This document shows positions 9,200 to 18,299 of a DNA stretch of 64,000 bases, piece by piece. Below the pieces are notes generated by a model. The model made no database searches, was not told where the DNA came from, and saw only the letters and a program-made list of their open reading frames with translations. Numbering within the stretch: position 1 is the first letter of the stretch; each line of letters opens with the position of its first letter. The stretch comes from Pycnococcus provasolii (Eukaryota > Chlorophyta > Pseudoscourfieldiophyceae > Pseudoscourfieldiales > Pycnococcaceae): contig OW568868.1 of NCBI GenBank assembly GCA_938743325.2, positions 372,001-436,000 on the forward strand, in the 5' to 3' direction. The position numbers and the translations under genes were made by a program.

Positions 9200-11698
9200 T
9201 TAGTCTCCCGACATGCTGCTAGCCGGCGCCGAGCCTGAGCCAGGAGGCATCGTCTGAGACGCGTTGGCGACGCGACGAACGGCGCCACGCCAACGCAGAC
9301 GAGCGCGGTGGTGCGACTCTGTCTCGTCAGCCGTGGGAAGATTCGCCGTGCGAGTCGCCTCCAGTGCCTTGCGAGCAGCCTCCACGAACATGCGCGCATT
9401 GCGTACCGGCTTGAGCCTGTCGGTGCGATCCAGCAGGCGCTTCGTTTCCGCATCCAGACCCGCGAAGCACGTGTCGCAGTAGCATTGGCTCTCAAGGCCG
9501 CACGAGCCGACGCGGCCGTGTGGGCTGATGCGAGTGTGCTCCTCGCACATCACCATCTGGCAAACGGCGCAGAAGTGGCGCCTCGACCGCGCTCGGTGGT
9601 CCTTCATCTTCCACCACCGATCGAATCGAACCTTGCACCCAATCACGCGGCAGCACTCGCGTCCACGGCGCGACGCCAGCCGGTCCTCGTCGCCACCATT
9701 CGCGGCATTCATGGGGTCATCGAGGTCGTCGTGTTGGTAATCAAGGCCGTCGCCAACCTGGCCGTCGCCAACAAGAACGCCGTCGTCGGTGCTCTCGCCG
9801 TCTTGCAGGCTCTCGCTCGAACGACTGCGCTGGTGGCTGATCGCACGCTGTCTAACATTCACATGAGGCGACGGAGGGCTCGGGGGAGGAGGTGCGCCTA
9901 CAGGCGTGTCTAGCTCGTTCAGCGCACCACCCGATTCCGCGCGCAGCAGTTCCTTGCGAGCCTCCTCTAGCCGCACGGAATCAAAACGAGTTAGCGACGC
10001 ACGCCTTCGATATTCGCTCGAGTTCCGCGGCGGCGTATGGGCGGTAGATCCGGCGAAGGAAACGGAGGAACTGCGTCCACCAACACCATTTGCAGGGTCG
10101 GCGGAGGGCGAGGCCATCCCAGCATCGCCGTTGGCTCGGCCTGGAGAGGAATTTATCAGCTGCTCCTGAACGACGGGCGGCGCAACCCGCGCCGTCTCCA
10201 CGTCGTTGCCAAGCAGCGCGCCAACTAGACGCGCGAGCAGACCACCCCAGCGAATCGCAAGGCCAAGCACAAGTGCGAGGGCGATGCTTCGCAGCTGGTC
10301 GTAAGGGGAGAAGATGTCGCCGCCGTCGTTGGACGAGTTCGCCTTTGGCCGGCTCGAGTGCATCTCCTCAGCAAGTGACGCCCGGCACGGCGCCGCGGGC
10401 GGCGTGCATTCCACTGCCTCTGACCAAGGTCCATGCCCAAAGGTTGACCATGCGCGTACTCGGTACTGGAATGCGCGCACGCGAAGAATCTGATTGTCGT
10501 GTTTGCTCTGCGACGCGACTGACGGCTGATGGGATGATTGCGGCGGTGTTGTTGACGAAGTGGTGGTGGTGGCGGCGTGGTACGGGTGCTGCGGCGGAAT
10601 GATCACGTCGGTGGCGTTGTGAACCACCGTGTGGTGCTCGCTGTGATGGTTGGCGGAGGCGGCATCCTTCGCCACGGCGGAGGCGGAGGGGGAGGCGTAG
10701 TCGAAGTCGTCGTCATCGGCGGATGACGCGGGAGCAAGACCGAGGTGCTCCCACGGCCCACGCGCGTCGCCGTCGTCGACGGTGCGTCCCACCACCTCGT
10801 ACGAGTGCAGAGGCGGTTCCCCCATTCCCGTGGTTGGTGGGTTCCAAGCGAGCCGCACCGCGCACCGCGTCGGCAACGGCGCGCACGAAACACGAACCGG
10901 CACGCCCGCCGGCGAGCCAAGGCGCAGCATGCGTCGCTTGAGCGCTCGCACAAACTGCTTGCGCACGAGCGGTGAGCGCACGCCGAGCTCGTCGCTGAGC
11001 GCAGCGCCGCCGTTGGCGGCGAGGTACGGGAAGTCCATCCCCGTGACTGCGTTCTGCGCGAAGGCTGGCGCATGCTTCGGCTGTCTGAGTCCTAGCCGCA
11101 CCCACTCCTCGACGTCGCGCGGGTTGAGCATGCCCTTGAGGTGCTGCATCATCTCCGACTCGCTGACTGTGCCCCCCTCGTCGTTGCTGTCTAAGGAGTC
11201 GAGCAGCCGTTTCGCCGCTTCGTTGACTTCCTTGTCCGTGTCGAAGTCCCTGTGGTTTCCCATGGTTTGTCTGATGTACGACGACGCCTCGTTGATTTCG
11301 ATCTGCCCGTCGTCGTTGGCGTCGAGTTTATCGAACAGCCTCGATGCGGCTTTGTTGTTGGCGTTTTCGGCTTGCGCGTCACACGATGAGGAGGAGGACG
11401 AGGCGGAGTCATCGTCTGCGGAGCACGCCTGCTCCAAGGAGGACGACGAAGGAACGCCACCACCACCACTGCTGCTCCTCCTCCTTCCATCATCATCGCC
11501 ACCACCGTTTGCTGACACTGCAACTGCAACTGGAAGCACTGCAACTGGAAGCACTGCAAGCACGACAGCCCCAAAGAAAGACAACAAAAAGGAGATCCTT
11601 ACCTTAAAGCCTCCATTAGAACACCGTAGGAAACATGGATGTCTCCGACGACATGGATGACTACTAAGGTCTTGAGAGCCACCCCTACTAAGCCGCAT
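9200..11698 (-). CDS. STIM-like EF-hand/SAM/FN3 membrane protein with FYVE-like finger
   Basis: An 832-residue single-exon protein. From the ATG at 11698: a hydrophobic signal or anchor (~34-61), then a Ser/Gly/Asp-rich linker. A canonical EF-hand loop (DANDDGQIEINE, ~126-137) is followed by a second, degenerate EF-hand-like segment (~164-191). Next come a SAM-like domain (~192-259, opening PRDVEEWVRLGLRQ), an interrupted fibronectin-III domain (~265-432) and a transmembrane segment (~471-497). A ~180-residue disordered region leads to a FYVE-like zinc finger with RRHFCAVCQMVMCEEH and CYCDTC (~682-746). The signal/EF/hidden-EF/SAM/TM order is that of the animal ER calcium sensor STIM; the coiled-coil Orai-activating tail is absent and the FYVE-like end replaces it. 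ER or endosomal calcium sensing is inference. The frame is open 9 codons upstream of this ATG without another ATG. Confidence 0.8.
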   Translation of the reverse strand: MRLSRGGSQDLSSHPCRRRHPCFLRCSNGGFKVRISFLLSFFGAVVLAVLPVAVLPVAVAVSANGGGDDDGRRRSSSGGGGVPSSSSLEQACSADDDSASSSSSSCDAQAENANNKAASRLFDKLDANDDGQIEINEASSYIRQTMGNHRDFDTDKEVNEAAKRLLDSLDSNDEGGTVSESEMMQHLKGMLNPRDVEEWVRLGLRQPKHAPAFAQNAVTGMDFPYLAANGGAALSDELGVRSPLVRKQFVRALKRRMLRLGSPAGVPVRVSCAPLPTRCAVRLAWNPPTTGMGEPPLHSYEVVGRTVDDGDARGPWEHLGLAPASSADDDDFDYASPSASAVAKDAASANHHSEHHTVVHNATDVIIPPQHPYHAATTTTSSTTPPQSSHQPSVASQSKHDNQILRVRAFQYRVRAWSTFGHGPWSEAVECTPPAAPCRASLAEEMHSSRPKANSSNDGGDIFSPYDQLRSIALALVLGLAIRWGGLLARLVGALLGNDVETARVAPPVVQEQLINSSPGRANGDAGMASPSADPANGVGGRSSSVSFAGSTAHTPPRNSSEYRRRASLTRFDSVRLEEARKELLRAESGGALNELDTPVGAPPPPSPPSPHVNVRQRAISHQRSRSSESLQDGESTDDGVLVGDGQVGDGLDYQHDDLDDPMNAANGGDEDRLASRRGRECCRVIGCKVRFDRWWKMKDHRARSRRHFCAVCQMVMCEEHTRISPHGRVGSCGLESQCYCDTCFAGLDAETKRLLDRTDRLKPVRNARMFVEAARKALEATRTANLPTADETESHHRARLRWRGAVRRVANASQTMPPGSGSAPASSMSGD

Positions 11699-12215
11699 CC
11701 CCTTAGGCTTCAGCAGGGAAAGCAAAGCCAGAGACGGAGCCAGGCCAAGTGGCGCAGATACGACGACAACAACAAAGGCTTGAGAAGAAGGATCGGGCGC
11801 GAGCGATCCCTGACAGGAGACTCTCTGCCAGACAGCCAGAGTCTGGGCAGAGGGGAAAACGAAAACGGAGCGAGCAGGGAGGTTGGGAGAGGTTGGGAGA
11901 GGTTGGGGGAGCCGCGCCCGAGAGGGGAAACTGGGAGAGCGATGATGAAGTGCCGTCCCCGACAGCTGTCCCGAACTCCATCAGGGATATCCAGAGAACA
12001 TCCTCCCTCTGGACCTCCCTCCACACCAGAGATCGAACACGCGCCCTGCCCTGCCCCAAGTCGGAGGGTAGGCTCGGAGGTTTAGTTTAGGGGTTCGAGT
12101 TTGCTTTTCGGGGTTCGGGGGTTCCCTTCCCCCCTGCCCCCTGCCGGACTGCCCACGGCTCCCACTGAAAAACGAACGCCATTATCCACAGCACAGCGCG
12201 ATCAGCCTCCTCGCC
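11699..12215. promoter_or_regulatory. Divergent region between STIM-like and unknown genes
   Basis: A 517-base gap with two divergent promoters. It carries three GTTGGGAGAG-type units in tandem (~11882-11908) and a degenerate G-rich telomere-like stretch (GTTTAGTTTAGGGG, ~12080-12096) about 125 bases from the next ATG. No gene is recognised in it. Confidence 0.4.
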
Positions 12216-12782
12216 ATGGCGGCGTCCGAACCCGACGCCGCGTCCGCAGCGCTCATCGCCGCGCTGCTTGCCGACGACGACGCAGTGCTCGCACGCAACT
12301 TCGCAATCATGGACGGGCAGACGGCCACAGGAACCTCTAGAGCGGCGGCAACGGCGGGCAATCCGTGGCCAGCAATAGGTGGTGGTGGTGGTGGTGGTGC
12401 GTCACACGCACCACACGTTCCTCCGAGCACTCGTCCAGGCAACAGCAGTCTTCCAGCTCGTGCGACTTGGGCGGGACGTGTGGCAGAACGACAGGGGCAA
12501 GGAGGAGGGGAAGGAGGGACGGCAGCTAAGACTGATGGTGGTGGTTCAGCAAATGAGCCTGAAGTGAACACTCCCGTGCCGACTCCAGAACCACCAAGTG
12601 AGGGTGCAGTTGCGGATGCCAGCGCGCTGGTTGCAAGATTTTTAAGTGACGTGAGACAAGGTAAGTGCGACTTCACGGGCATGGATTGGGCAACCCTATG
12701 CGACAACGCGCCTCCGTGGCTTCTAAGCGCGCTGAAGCAAGCTGCCCAAGCGTACGCCAACGACGGTGGTGTAGATCAGTAA
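12216..12782 (+). CDS. Unrecognised small protein, 188 residues
   Basis: No family was recognised. It has an Ala-rich N-terminal helix ending in VLARNFAIMDGQ, a Gly-run and Pro/Ser/Thr-rich middle (about 50-125), and a compact C-terminal helical segment (about 130-183) containing FTGMDWATLCDNAPPW. The N-terminal ARNFAIM resembles the ARNLAIM motif near the start of the basic protein at 30210, so the two may share a short interaction motif. The gene is convergent with the Asn-rich gene at 13026. The strong start context (GCCATGG) and end-to-end frame support it as real; a missed intron cannot be excluded. Confidence 0.55.
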   Translation: MAASEPDAASAALIAALLADDDAVLARNFAIMDGQTATGTSRAAATAGNPWPAIGGGGGGGASHAPHVPPSTRPGNSSLPARATWAGRVAERQGQGGGEGGTAAKTDGGGSANEPEVNTPVPTPEPPSEGAVADASALVARFLSDVRQGKCDFTGMDWATLCDNAPPWLLSALKQAAQAYANDGGVDQ

Positions 12783-13025
12783 TGGAATGTACTTTACTTT
12801 GTCCAGCTGTCGTCCATTCAACCCATGTATTGGCGCCATTCAGCAGCGGGTTTTGTGCAAGGCGCTGGTAATGTCGAAGGTTTTATAAGGGATCTTTTCG
12901 TTGGCGGCGTTGTTGTCGTGCAATAACGTAACGTGATAGGTGATAAGGCACATCTACTACTCTACCAAGAGTCTCTAAAGGAGTTGAGGAGCTGTCTTGG
13001 AGTCGTTGTAATCTAATAATGTACT

Positions 13026-13685
13026 TTACACAGCGTACACAAGTGTACACAGTGTTTCGTGGATTCGTCGAAGGACTTCGGCAACCGCTTCCCAGTCGCG
13101 CCACCAGTGCCTAGCGACGCTGTCAGCTGTCGCCTCAAGAGCCGTGAACTTGTCACCGTTTTTCCTGCGCACGGCTCTCCACACCAGGTCGACGTGCAGA
13201 GGCTCGTATCCACACACGTGCGATATGAGTGCAGTGGACTGTTCGTTGGTTAGCTGTAACTCGCACAGGCAGACGTCCACGAGCCTTGCAATGATGTTTG
13301 TGGCGATGGAGCTGCCGTTGATCGCGTCAAGGAGTGCTGTGACAGGAGACGAAGAAGACGATCCTGATGTGGAAGCTGTTTCGTCGTTGCGGATGGTGGT
13401 GCTGCTGCTGCTGCGTTTGAGTCTTGAAGAGAGACAGTGCTCTTGGTTGTTGTTGTTGTTGTTGTTGTTGTTGTTGGCCAGTGCTGTGTTTGAAGTGGCA
13501 AACGTGGCAGTTTTCGTGCGTTTGTTGTGCTCTTGGTCTGAGCAGGCTGAAGTAGAAGCAGGCCTTTTATTGGCTGTCGTGCTTGCTGTTGTGGTTGCAC
13601 CTGGCAAGTTGTTGTTGTGGTGGTTGCTGCTCTCTTCGTTGGCAAGCTTTGGTGGCAGATTGGACTGGGTTGCCGCCGTCGTCAT
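13026..13685 (-). CDS. Asn-rich nuclear-type protein with the shared unnamed domain (paralogue 1)
   Basis: A 219-residue protein. Residues 1-110 are low complexity, with a basic NKRPASTS and HNKRTK (possible nuclear localisation) and a run of ten Asn (71-80) encoded by a GTT/AAC microsatellite. Residues ~130-212 form a helical domain (VDVCLCELQL, then ALISHVCGYEPLHVDLVW, then NGDKFTALE). This domain is also present in the divergent gene at 15503, so the two are paralogues. I do not recognise the domain. The reading frame extends 41 codons upstream over a GA microsatellite but without an ATG, so the ATG at 13685 is used. It could be a DNA-binding or dimerisation module; this is not shown. Confidence 0.7.
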   Translation of the reverse strand: MTTAATQSNLPPKLANEESSNHHNNNLPGATTTASTTANKRPASTSACSDQEHNKRTKTATFATSNTALANNNNNNNNNNQEHCLSSRLKRSSSSTTIRNDETASTSGSSSSSPVTALLDAINGSSIATNIIARLVDVCLCELQLTNEQSTALISHVCGYEPLHVDLVWRAVRRKNGDKFTALEATADSVARHWWRDWEAVAEVLRRIHETLCTLVYAV

Positions 13686-15502
13686 CGTGTATGACGTTGT
13701 TGTCGCTATTGCTTTGGAAAGCAACGATGAGAGCAAGATCGAGCTTGGCAAGTGAGAGAGAGAGAGAGAGAGAGACAGGCGAGTTGTAAGTTCGACGAAT
13801 GCCAACACAGTGCCTCCCTCGGGTTCGTCGTCTTAAGTATCGTAGCACTCTTAAGCTATAGCTCAGAGTGAGAATCAGGCAGCGGCCGGCGTTACAACCT
13901 AAGGCGCAGGTCAGCCTACTGAAGTTGCAGGTACGATAGTGCGTGAGCCCGTGAGCGTGTTGTGATGGCAAGTTGTTGTAAAAAGGAAAGGGTAAGCTGT
14001 CGGGATGTTTGCGTGCTGCGGTGGTTCCAGCGCAGGTTAAAGGTATCTCGCTTGCCTGTTCTTTTTTCGTCTCCCGGGCAAGGCGAAGGGGGCCCCGACC
14101 GTGACGTGCTTGCTGCTTTTCGCGCACCCGAGTAGGGCCCTCATAAAGTTCGCAGAATTCGAAGGGGCCCGTGCACCTTACGCGTTGAACAGCTTCGATG
14201 GTATCGCCGGAACTTCACGGGGATGGAACCTTTTGTGTACCTTTTTACACGTGCTTGTACGTGCTTGTAGGGATAAATGATAAAGCGTATCGAGCAAATC
14301 GTGGGATATTTATAGCACGCCAGCTCGAGATGGTTGGACCGCAGGGGAGGGAGGGGAGGGAGCAGTTGATCCCCCCAGCCCCGGGTTTCGTTTTTCGTCT
14401 CCCCACCAAAGTGTTTTTGCAGGCTTGCGGACCTCGCTTGCGGTATGGGCATCATCATCAAGCTTCTTTTCTTTTCCAACCATGGGCATGGAAGCTGGTA
14501 CTAGACGATGGTCAATAAATACTCAAGTTCAGCATGGCTTTTTTTGGTGTGTCGACCAAAATGACCACCCAGCCAGAGGAACAGACGGGTCAAGACGCCA
14601 TCATCGTCATCAATGTGAGTTGAGCAAGGGGAGGAAAGGCCTGCAAGGTGGGGCGCAGACGTGGGTTAAAAAAAAAAAAAAAACGTGGGTTAAAAAAAAA
14701 AACGTGGGTTAAAAAAAAAAAAACAAAACCCACAACCCAACCAAAAAAACAAGCGAAAAGCGAACTTCTTCTTCGAAGGAAAAAGGAAGTTCTTCGAAAT
14801 CGGCTGTACATACCCGCGGGGGTACCCGGGTAGGGCCCCCGGGGGATAAAAAGCAAAAAAAAATAAAAAATCCAGGCTATTCCCCCAGGCAGCCAGGGGG
14901 AGGGGGAGGGGGGGCCCTATCCCTTCGAGATCCGGTCCCCCCCCCAACCCCTTCCGAAGAAAGAAATAGAAGAAGAATCGTCCTCGAAGAAAACGTCTTC
15001 TATCTTTACCGGGTACCCGGTAGGTTGGAAGCTTTTTTGGCGGGTAGCTTGGGGTGGGAAGGTTTTTTGGCGCGTGACAAGTTAATCCTCACCCCCCCCC
15101 CCGAAAAAAAAGATTGTGTTCTCATCCGTTGTGCCGAAACAGAAAAAATCTTTTTCTCCCATATCCGGATGGGAGAGGGATAAAAAGGCGCCAACTTGGG
15201 CCACGTAGGCTGTTTTCGACACCCCCAGGGGACGCGTCCTTCGTCCCGGAAAGGAAAGCAAAGGAAGTTGAAAAGTTCCCCTGTGCCCCCTCCCTGCGTG
15301 CTGTGCCCTTAGCTTGTGCCCCTTCCTGTCCTGCCCTTCTTTCTGTTGGCATTCATTCATTCCGCTTCATTCTTCACCTGTGTCACTGTGTGTGTGTGTG
15401 TGTGTCTCCAATCTCCATACACGTGTGTGTGTCTTCCTCTCCTCTCCTCACTCTCTCCTCTCTCACTCCTCTCTCTCTCACTCTACTTTAAGGTAACAGA
15501 CT
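13686..15502. other. 1.8-kb non-coding divergent region, low complexity
   Basis: No gene is supported here. From the left it holds a (GA)n microsatellite (~13754-13777), unique sequence to 14630, and three copies of a CGTGGGTT plus A-run unit (14664-14724). Next is a stretch alternating GC-rich blocks (GGGTACCCGGGTAGGGCCCCC, described in two parts at 14815-14845, and GGGTACCCGGTAGG at 15009) with A-runs. A (GT)n microsatellite (~15386-15405) and CT-rich sequence run up to the ATG at 15503. It is the only divergent gap in the window without a telomere-like motif. Confidence 0.6.
14664..14724. repeat. Tandem CGTGGGTT + poly-A units
   Basis: Three copies of CGTGGGTTAAAAAAA differing mainly in A-run length (about 15, 10 and 13), a slippage-prone tandem array in non-coding DNA. 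Confidence 0.85.
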
Positions 15503-16654
15503 ATGTGGCAGCGTCGCAGCCTCTCTTGTGGTGGTGGGCCTGCCTCTGCCTCACCTGCTGCTGCCACCCCCGGGCAGTTCAAAACTGTCAATCCAAAACA
15601 AAATAAGCGAAAAGCCTCCTCTTTTGACTGCGAAACAAAGGATGGGGATGCAGCAGCAGCAGCACAAAAGCGCAAGCTCGACGACATGCCAGCCACCTTC
15701 GAGCAAGCAGCAGCAGAAGAACAACGACGTGTGCCGTCACCAGCGGCGGAGTCGGATGACGAAGAGTTAACGTGCGAACGCCACGAACAACAAGCTGCCA
15801 ACACTCCTGTGCCGTCAACACCGGAACACACCTACGAAGTACCCACCACCGCCAACGCCAAAGCACCCTCGTGCACAAACAACAACAACAACAAAAACAA
15901 CATCAACCAGGGGCTCATCAACCTCAAAACACTGCAAAAGCTTATCGACCTCTGCCTCACGAGGCTGTTCCTGCCACAGCAACTTGCCACACCTCTCATC
16001 TCACGAGTCACCGGACGAGAACCTCTCATCGTCGATCTCGTGTGGTCCCGGATGCGCAAGGACAACGGCGAAGTGTTCGAAAAACTTGAGATGGCGGCAG
16101 AGAAAGCCAAGAACCTGCGCCAACACGACATGACGAACTGGAACGCGATCTACCGCAACCTCGTCTCGTACTACGACGCGTATCGCAGCGAACTCGAGAG
16201 CGTTGCCTCACAGGCTGACAAGGTATCCGTGTACCCACGAAGCGGCGATGTTGTGCAAGCTGAGAAACTCGTCAGCTCGATGCCAACAAGTGTGGAGGAA
16301 GCGATGCAATACGAAGAGGCGCCGCTTCTGCTGTGTGATGAGAACAGCGTCGTATGGCACGTCAACGAAGCATGGGCCCGACTCACGGACTACAAGCCTG
16401 AGGAGTGCATCGGACATCGCATCAACGACCTCATCCGAGGGTCGGACACAGACCGACAGGCTGCTGCGTGCTTGACGCGTGCGGCGGTGAAGTGCGATCT
16501 TGGCTTGGCTGCGGCGACCCTCACCAACTACAAGAAAGATGGAGTCACGCCGTTCCGCAACCGCGTGTACGTCACTCGCCTTCGAAAGCAGCAAAACCTG
16601 TTCGTGGGACTCAGCATTCCGTTATCAAAGGACGGCACTGTTGCACAGGTCTAA
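15503..16654 (+). CDS. Protein with the shared unnamed domain plus LOV-like PAS (paralogue 2)
   Basis: A 383-residue protein. Residues 1-135 are low complexity, with basic clusters NKRKASSF and AQKRKLDD (likely nuclear localisation) and an Asn-run. Residues ~140-215 are the same helical domain as in the gene at 13026 (LIDLCLTRLFL, TPLISRVTGREPLIVDLVW, NGEVFEKLE). Residues ~270-375 are a PAS domain with LOV hallmarks: GSDTDR at 313-318, TNYKKDG at 341-347, FRN at 351-353 and FVGL at 367-370. The LOV photo-adduct cysteine motif (NCRFLQ) is replaced by RINDLI, and the C-terminal flavin Gln by Ser. A regulator that lost, or never had, classical flavin photochemistry is inferred. The ATG follows a TTTAAGGTAACAG leader. 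Confidence 0.8.
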   Translation: MWQRRSLSCGGGPASASPAAATPGQFKTVNPKQNKRKASSFDCETKDGDAAAAAQKRKLDDMPATFEQAAAEEQRRVPSPAAESDDEELTCERHEQQAANTPVPSTPEHTYEVPTTANAKAPSCTNNNNNKNNINQGLINLKTLQKLIDLCLTRLFLPQQLATPLISRVTGREPLIVDLVWSRMRKDNGEVFEKLEMAAEKAKNLRQHDMTNWNAIYRNLVSYYDAYRSELESVASQADKVSVYPRSGDVVQAEKLVSSMPTSVEEAMQYEEAPLLLCDENSVVWHVNEAWARLTDYKPEECIGHRINDLIRGSDTDRQAAACLTRAAVKCDLGLAAATLTNYKKDGVTPFRNRVYVTRLRKQQNLFVGLSIPLSKDGTVAQV

Positions 16655-18299
16655 GTGGCCCCCCAAATGTGCGCATTTGATTTTTGTGGAGCTTACGACA
16701 TGCCTTACGCGCAGAGCTCAGTTACCTTGGTTGCGACGTTACCTTTTTGACCACTGGTTTTTGACCTCTGGTTTTTGTTTACTTAGTACATACTTTTTTT
16801 GGAATGGAAGTTTTTTTCAGTAGTTTAGTTCGTGTAACGTACTGTTGCAGCTGAAAAAGAATGGGCCGTCAATCCTTGAAACCTCATCCCCTCATCTTCC
16901 TGTATCCCTTTCAGCACCACCACCTCGCTGCCTGGAGGGGGGACACTACATACTACGGGTAGTTAGTTGGTTGGTGGTTTGACGAATAATCTTCTTTCTT
17001 CCACAGGCTGACAGGTTGGTAAGTTCCTGTATGGTACAGTGTGACAGTGGACAGCAAGCCACGCCCGCCACGCTGCGAGGAACTCCTGTACTGGAAGGAA
17101 GTGAAGTGGACCACTTCAACCTGGAAAGTCGTTTGCCTCACCTAGACTATTTAGTACAGTACTCTCACCTTACATGTTACAGCTTAGAGGGCTTGCGCGT
17201 TCGCGTTTGCATTTTTTCACACCACTTGCGTTTGGATGCGCATCGGCGGAGGCTGCAGTGCCGCTCGCGCTGGCTGGACGGGCATGGGCACGCATGGCAC
17301 CGCCAGGGTCTTCTTTGACAATTTCACTGATAGTAGGGGTATGCGCGTTCGCGTTCACGTTTTATCACTTCACGCGTCTGCGCGGCGGAGGAGGCCGCAG
17401 TGCCGCTCGCGCTGGCTGGACCGGCATGGGCACGCATGGCGTCGCCAGGGTCTTCTTTGACAATTTCACTGATAGTAGGGTTTGCGCGTTTGCGTTTGCG
17501 TGCGAGTTTGCGTTCGCGTTTGCGTGCCCATCTGCGTTTTTCGCTGTGAGTCATGGGCTGTGAGTCAAGTCTCGACCACTCTGCGTAACTCCGGCTGCGA
17601 TTTTGGCGCTCCCAGTAGCGTTGAGGGAAGTCGTCGGGGTACACCCACGGCCAGTTGTTGGTATCAAACAAGTCCGTTTTCGACGATGAAGTCTGGAACC
17701 GACCATAGTATCATACCCAAACGGCATCGTGCAGCCTTGCAAACTTAAGATACCTTTAAATTAAAAAACAAAATTCGAGCCCAATGCACAATGCCGTGAA
17801 GGCACAGTGCACTCAAGAGCAAGGTTGGCGAGGGATGTAGGGTTTTGCCATCCTCAGGACTTCTCCTCCGCCACGTCTTGTCTTGCTTGCCATGAGAGAG
17901 CTAGGTGAGAGAGCTGAGAGAGCTCTCATGAGGCTCATCCATCCATCCGCATGCAAGTTCTGAAGTTCCTCCTCCTCACGGCCTGCTTTCTGCTTTGTCC
18001 TCCAGAAGGTGTCTTGGTTCTTCCCTCCCCCCCCTGGGAGGTTGCTCATTCATTCATTCCGCGCACTCGCCTCGCAGTTCATCCTCGAGGCTGCTCATTG
18101 GATTCGGCGCGCGCTTAAGCATCCCTGCAGGACCCGAAACCTTTTTAGCACTTCTCCGCCACTCCCTCACTGCTTGTAGCACTACAAGCACTTATTTCAG
18201 CAGCAGCAGCAGCAGCTTTTTTGCACTTGTTTTTCGTACTTTTTATTCACGTACCTTAAGGTAGTTCGTTCGTTCGTTCGTACTTACGGATAGGATACT
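16655..18299. other. 1.6-kb intergenic region with a 142-bp tandem repeat
   Basis: This gap precedes the cysteine synthase gene. It contains the 142-base tandem repeat at about 17195-17482, followed by degenerate GCGTTTGC hexamer-like repeats to ~17545. A reverse-strand open frame at 17324-17671 crosses the repeat; I do not accept it as a gene. The rest (CT-rich, with a CAG run at ~18198-18213 and a GTTC run at ~18261-18280) looks like untranslated leader for 18300. Confidence 0.55.
17195..17482. repeat. 142-bp tandem repeat, two units
   Basis: The segment ending CAATTTCACTGATAGTAGGG starts at 17319 and again at 17461, a spacing of 142. The units share the GCCGCTCGCGCTGGCTGGAC core and the CGCCAGGGTCTTCTTTGAC segment, and differ at scattered positions. 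Confidence 0.85.

Noticed and set aside
11590-11645. Short intron (GTAAGG ... TTGCAG, 49 bases) at the start of the STIM-like gene
   Set aside because: The splice signals look usable, but upstream ATGs would not join in frame with the rest, while the unspliced frame encodes the hydrophobic signal segment.
17324-17671. 115-codon reverse-strand frame across the 142-bp repeat
   Set aside because: Its length comes from the repeat, and its ends share no known protein family; kept only as a note in the repeat entry.
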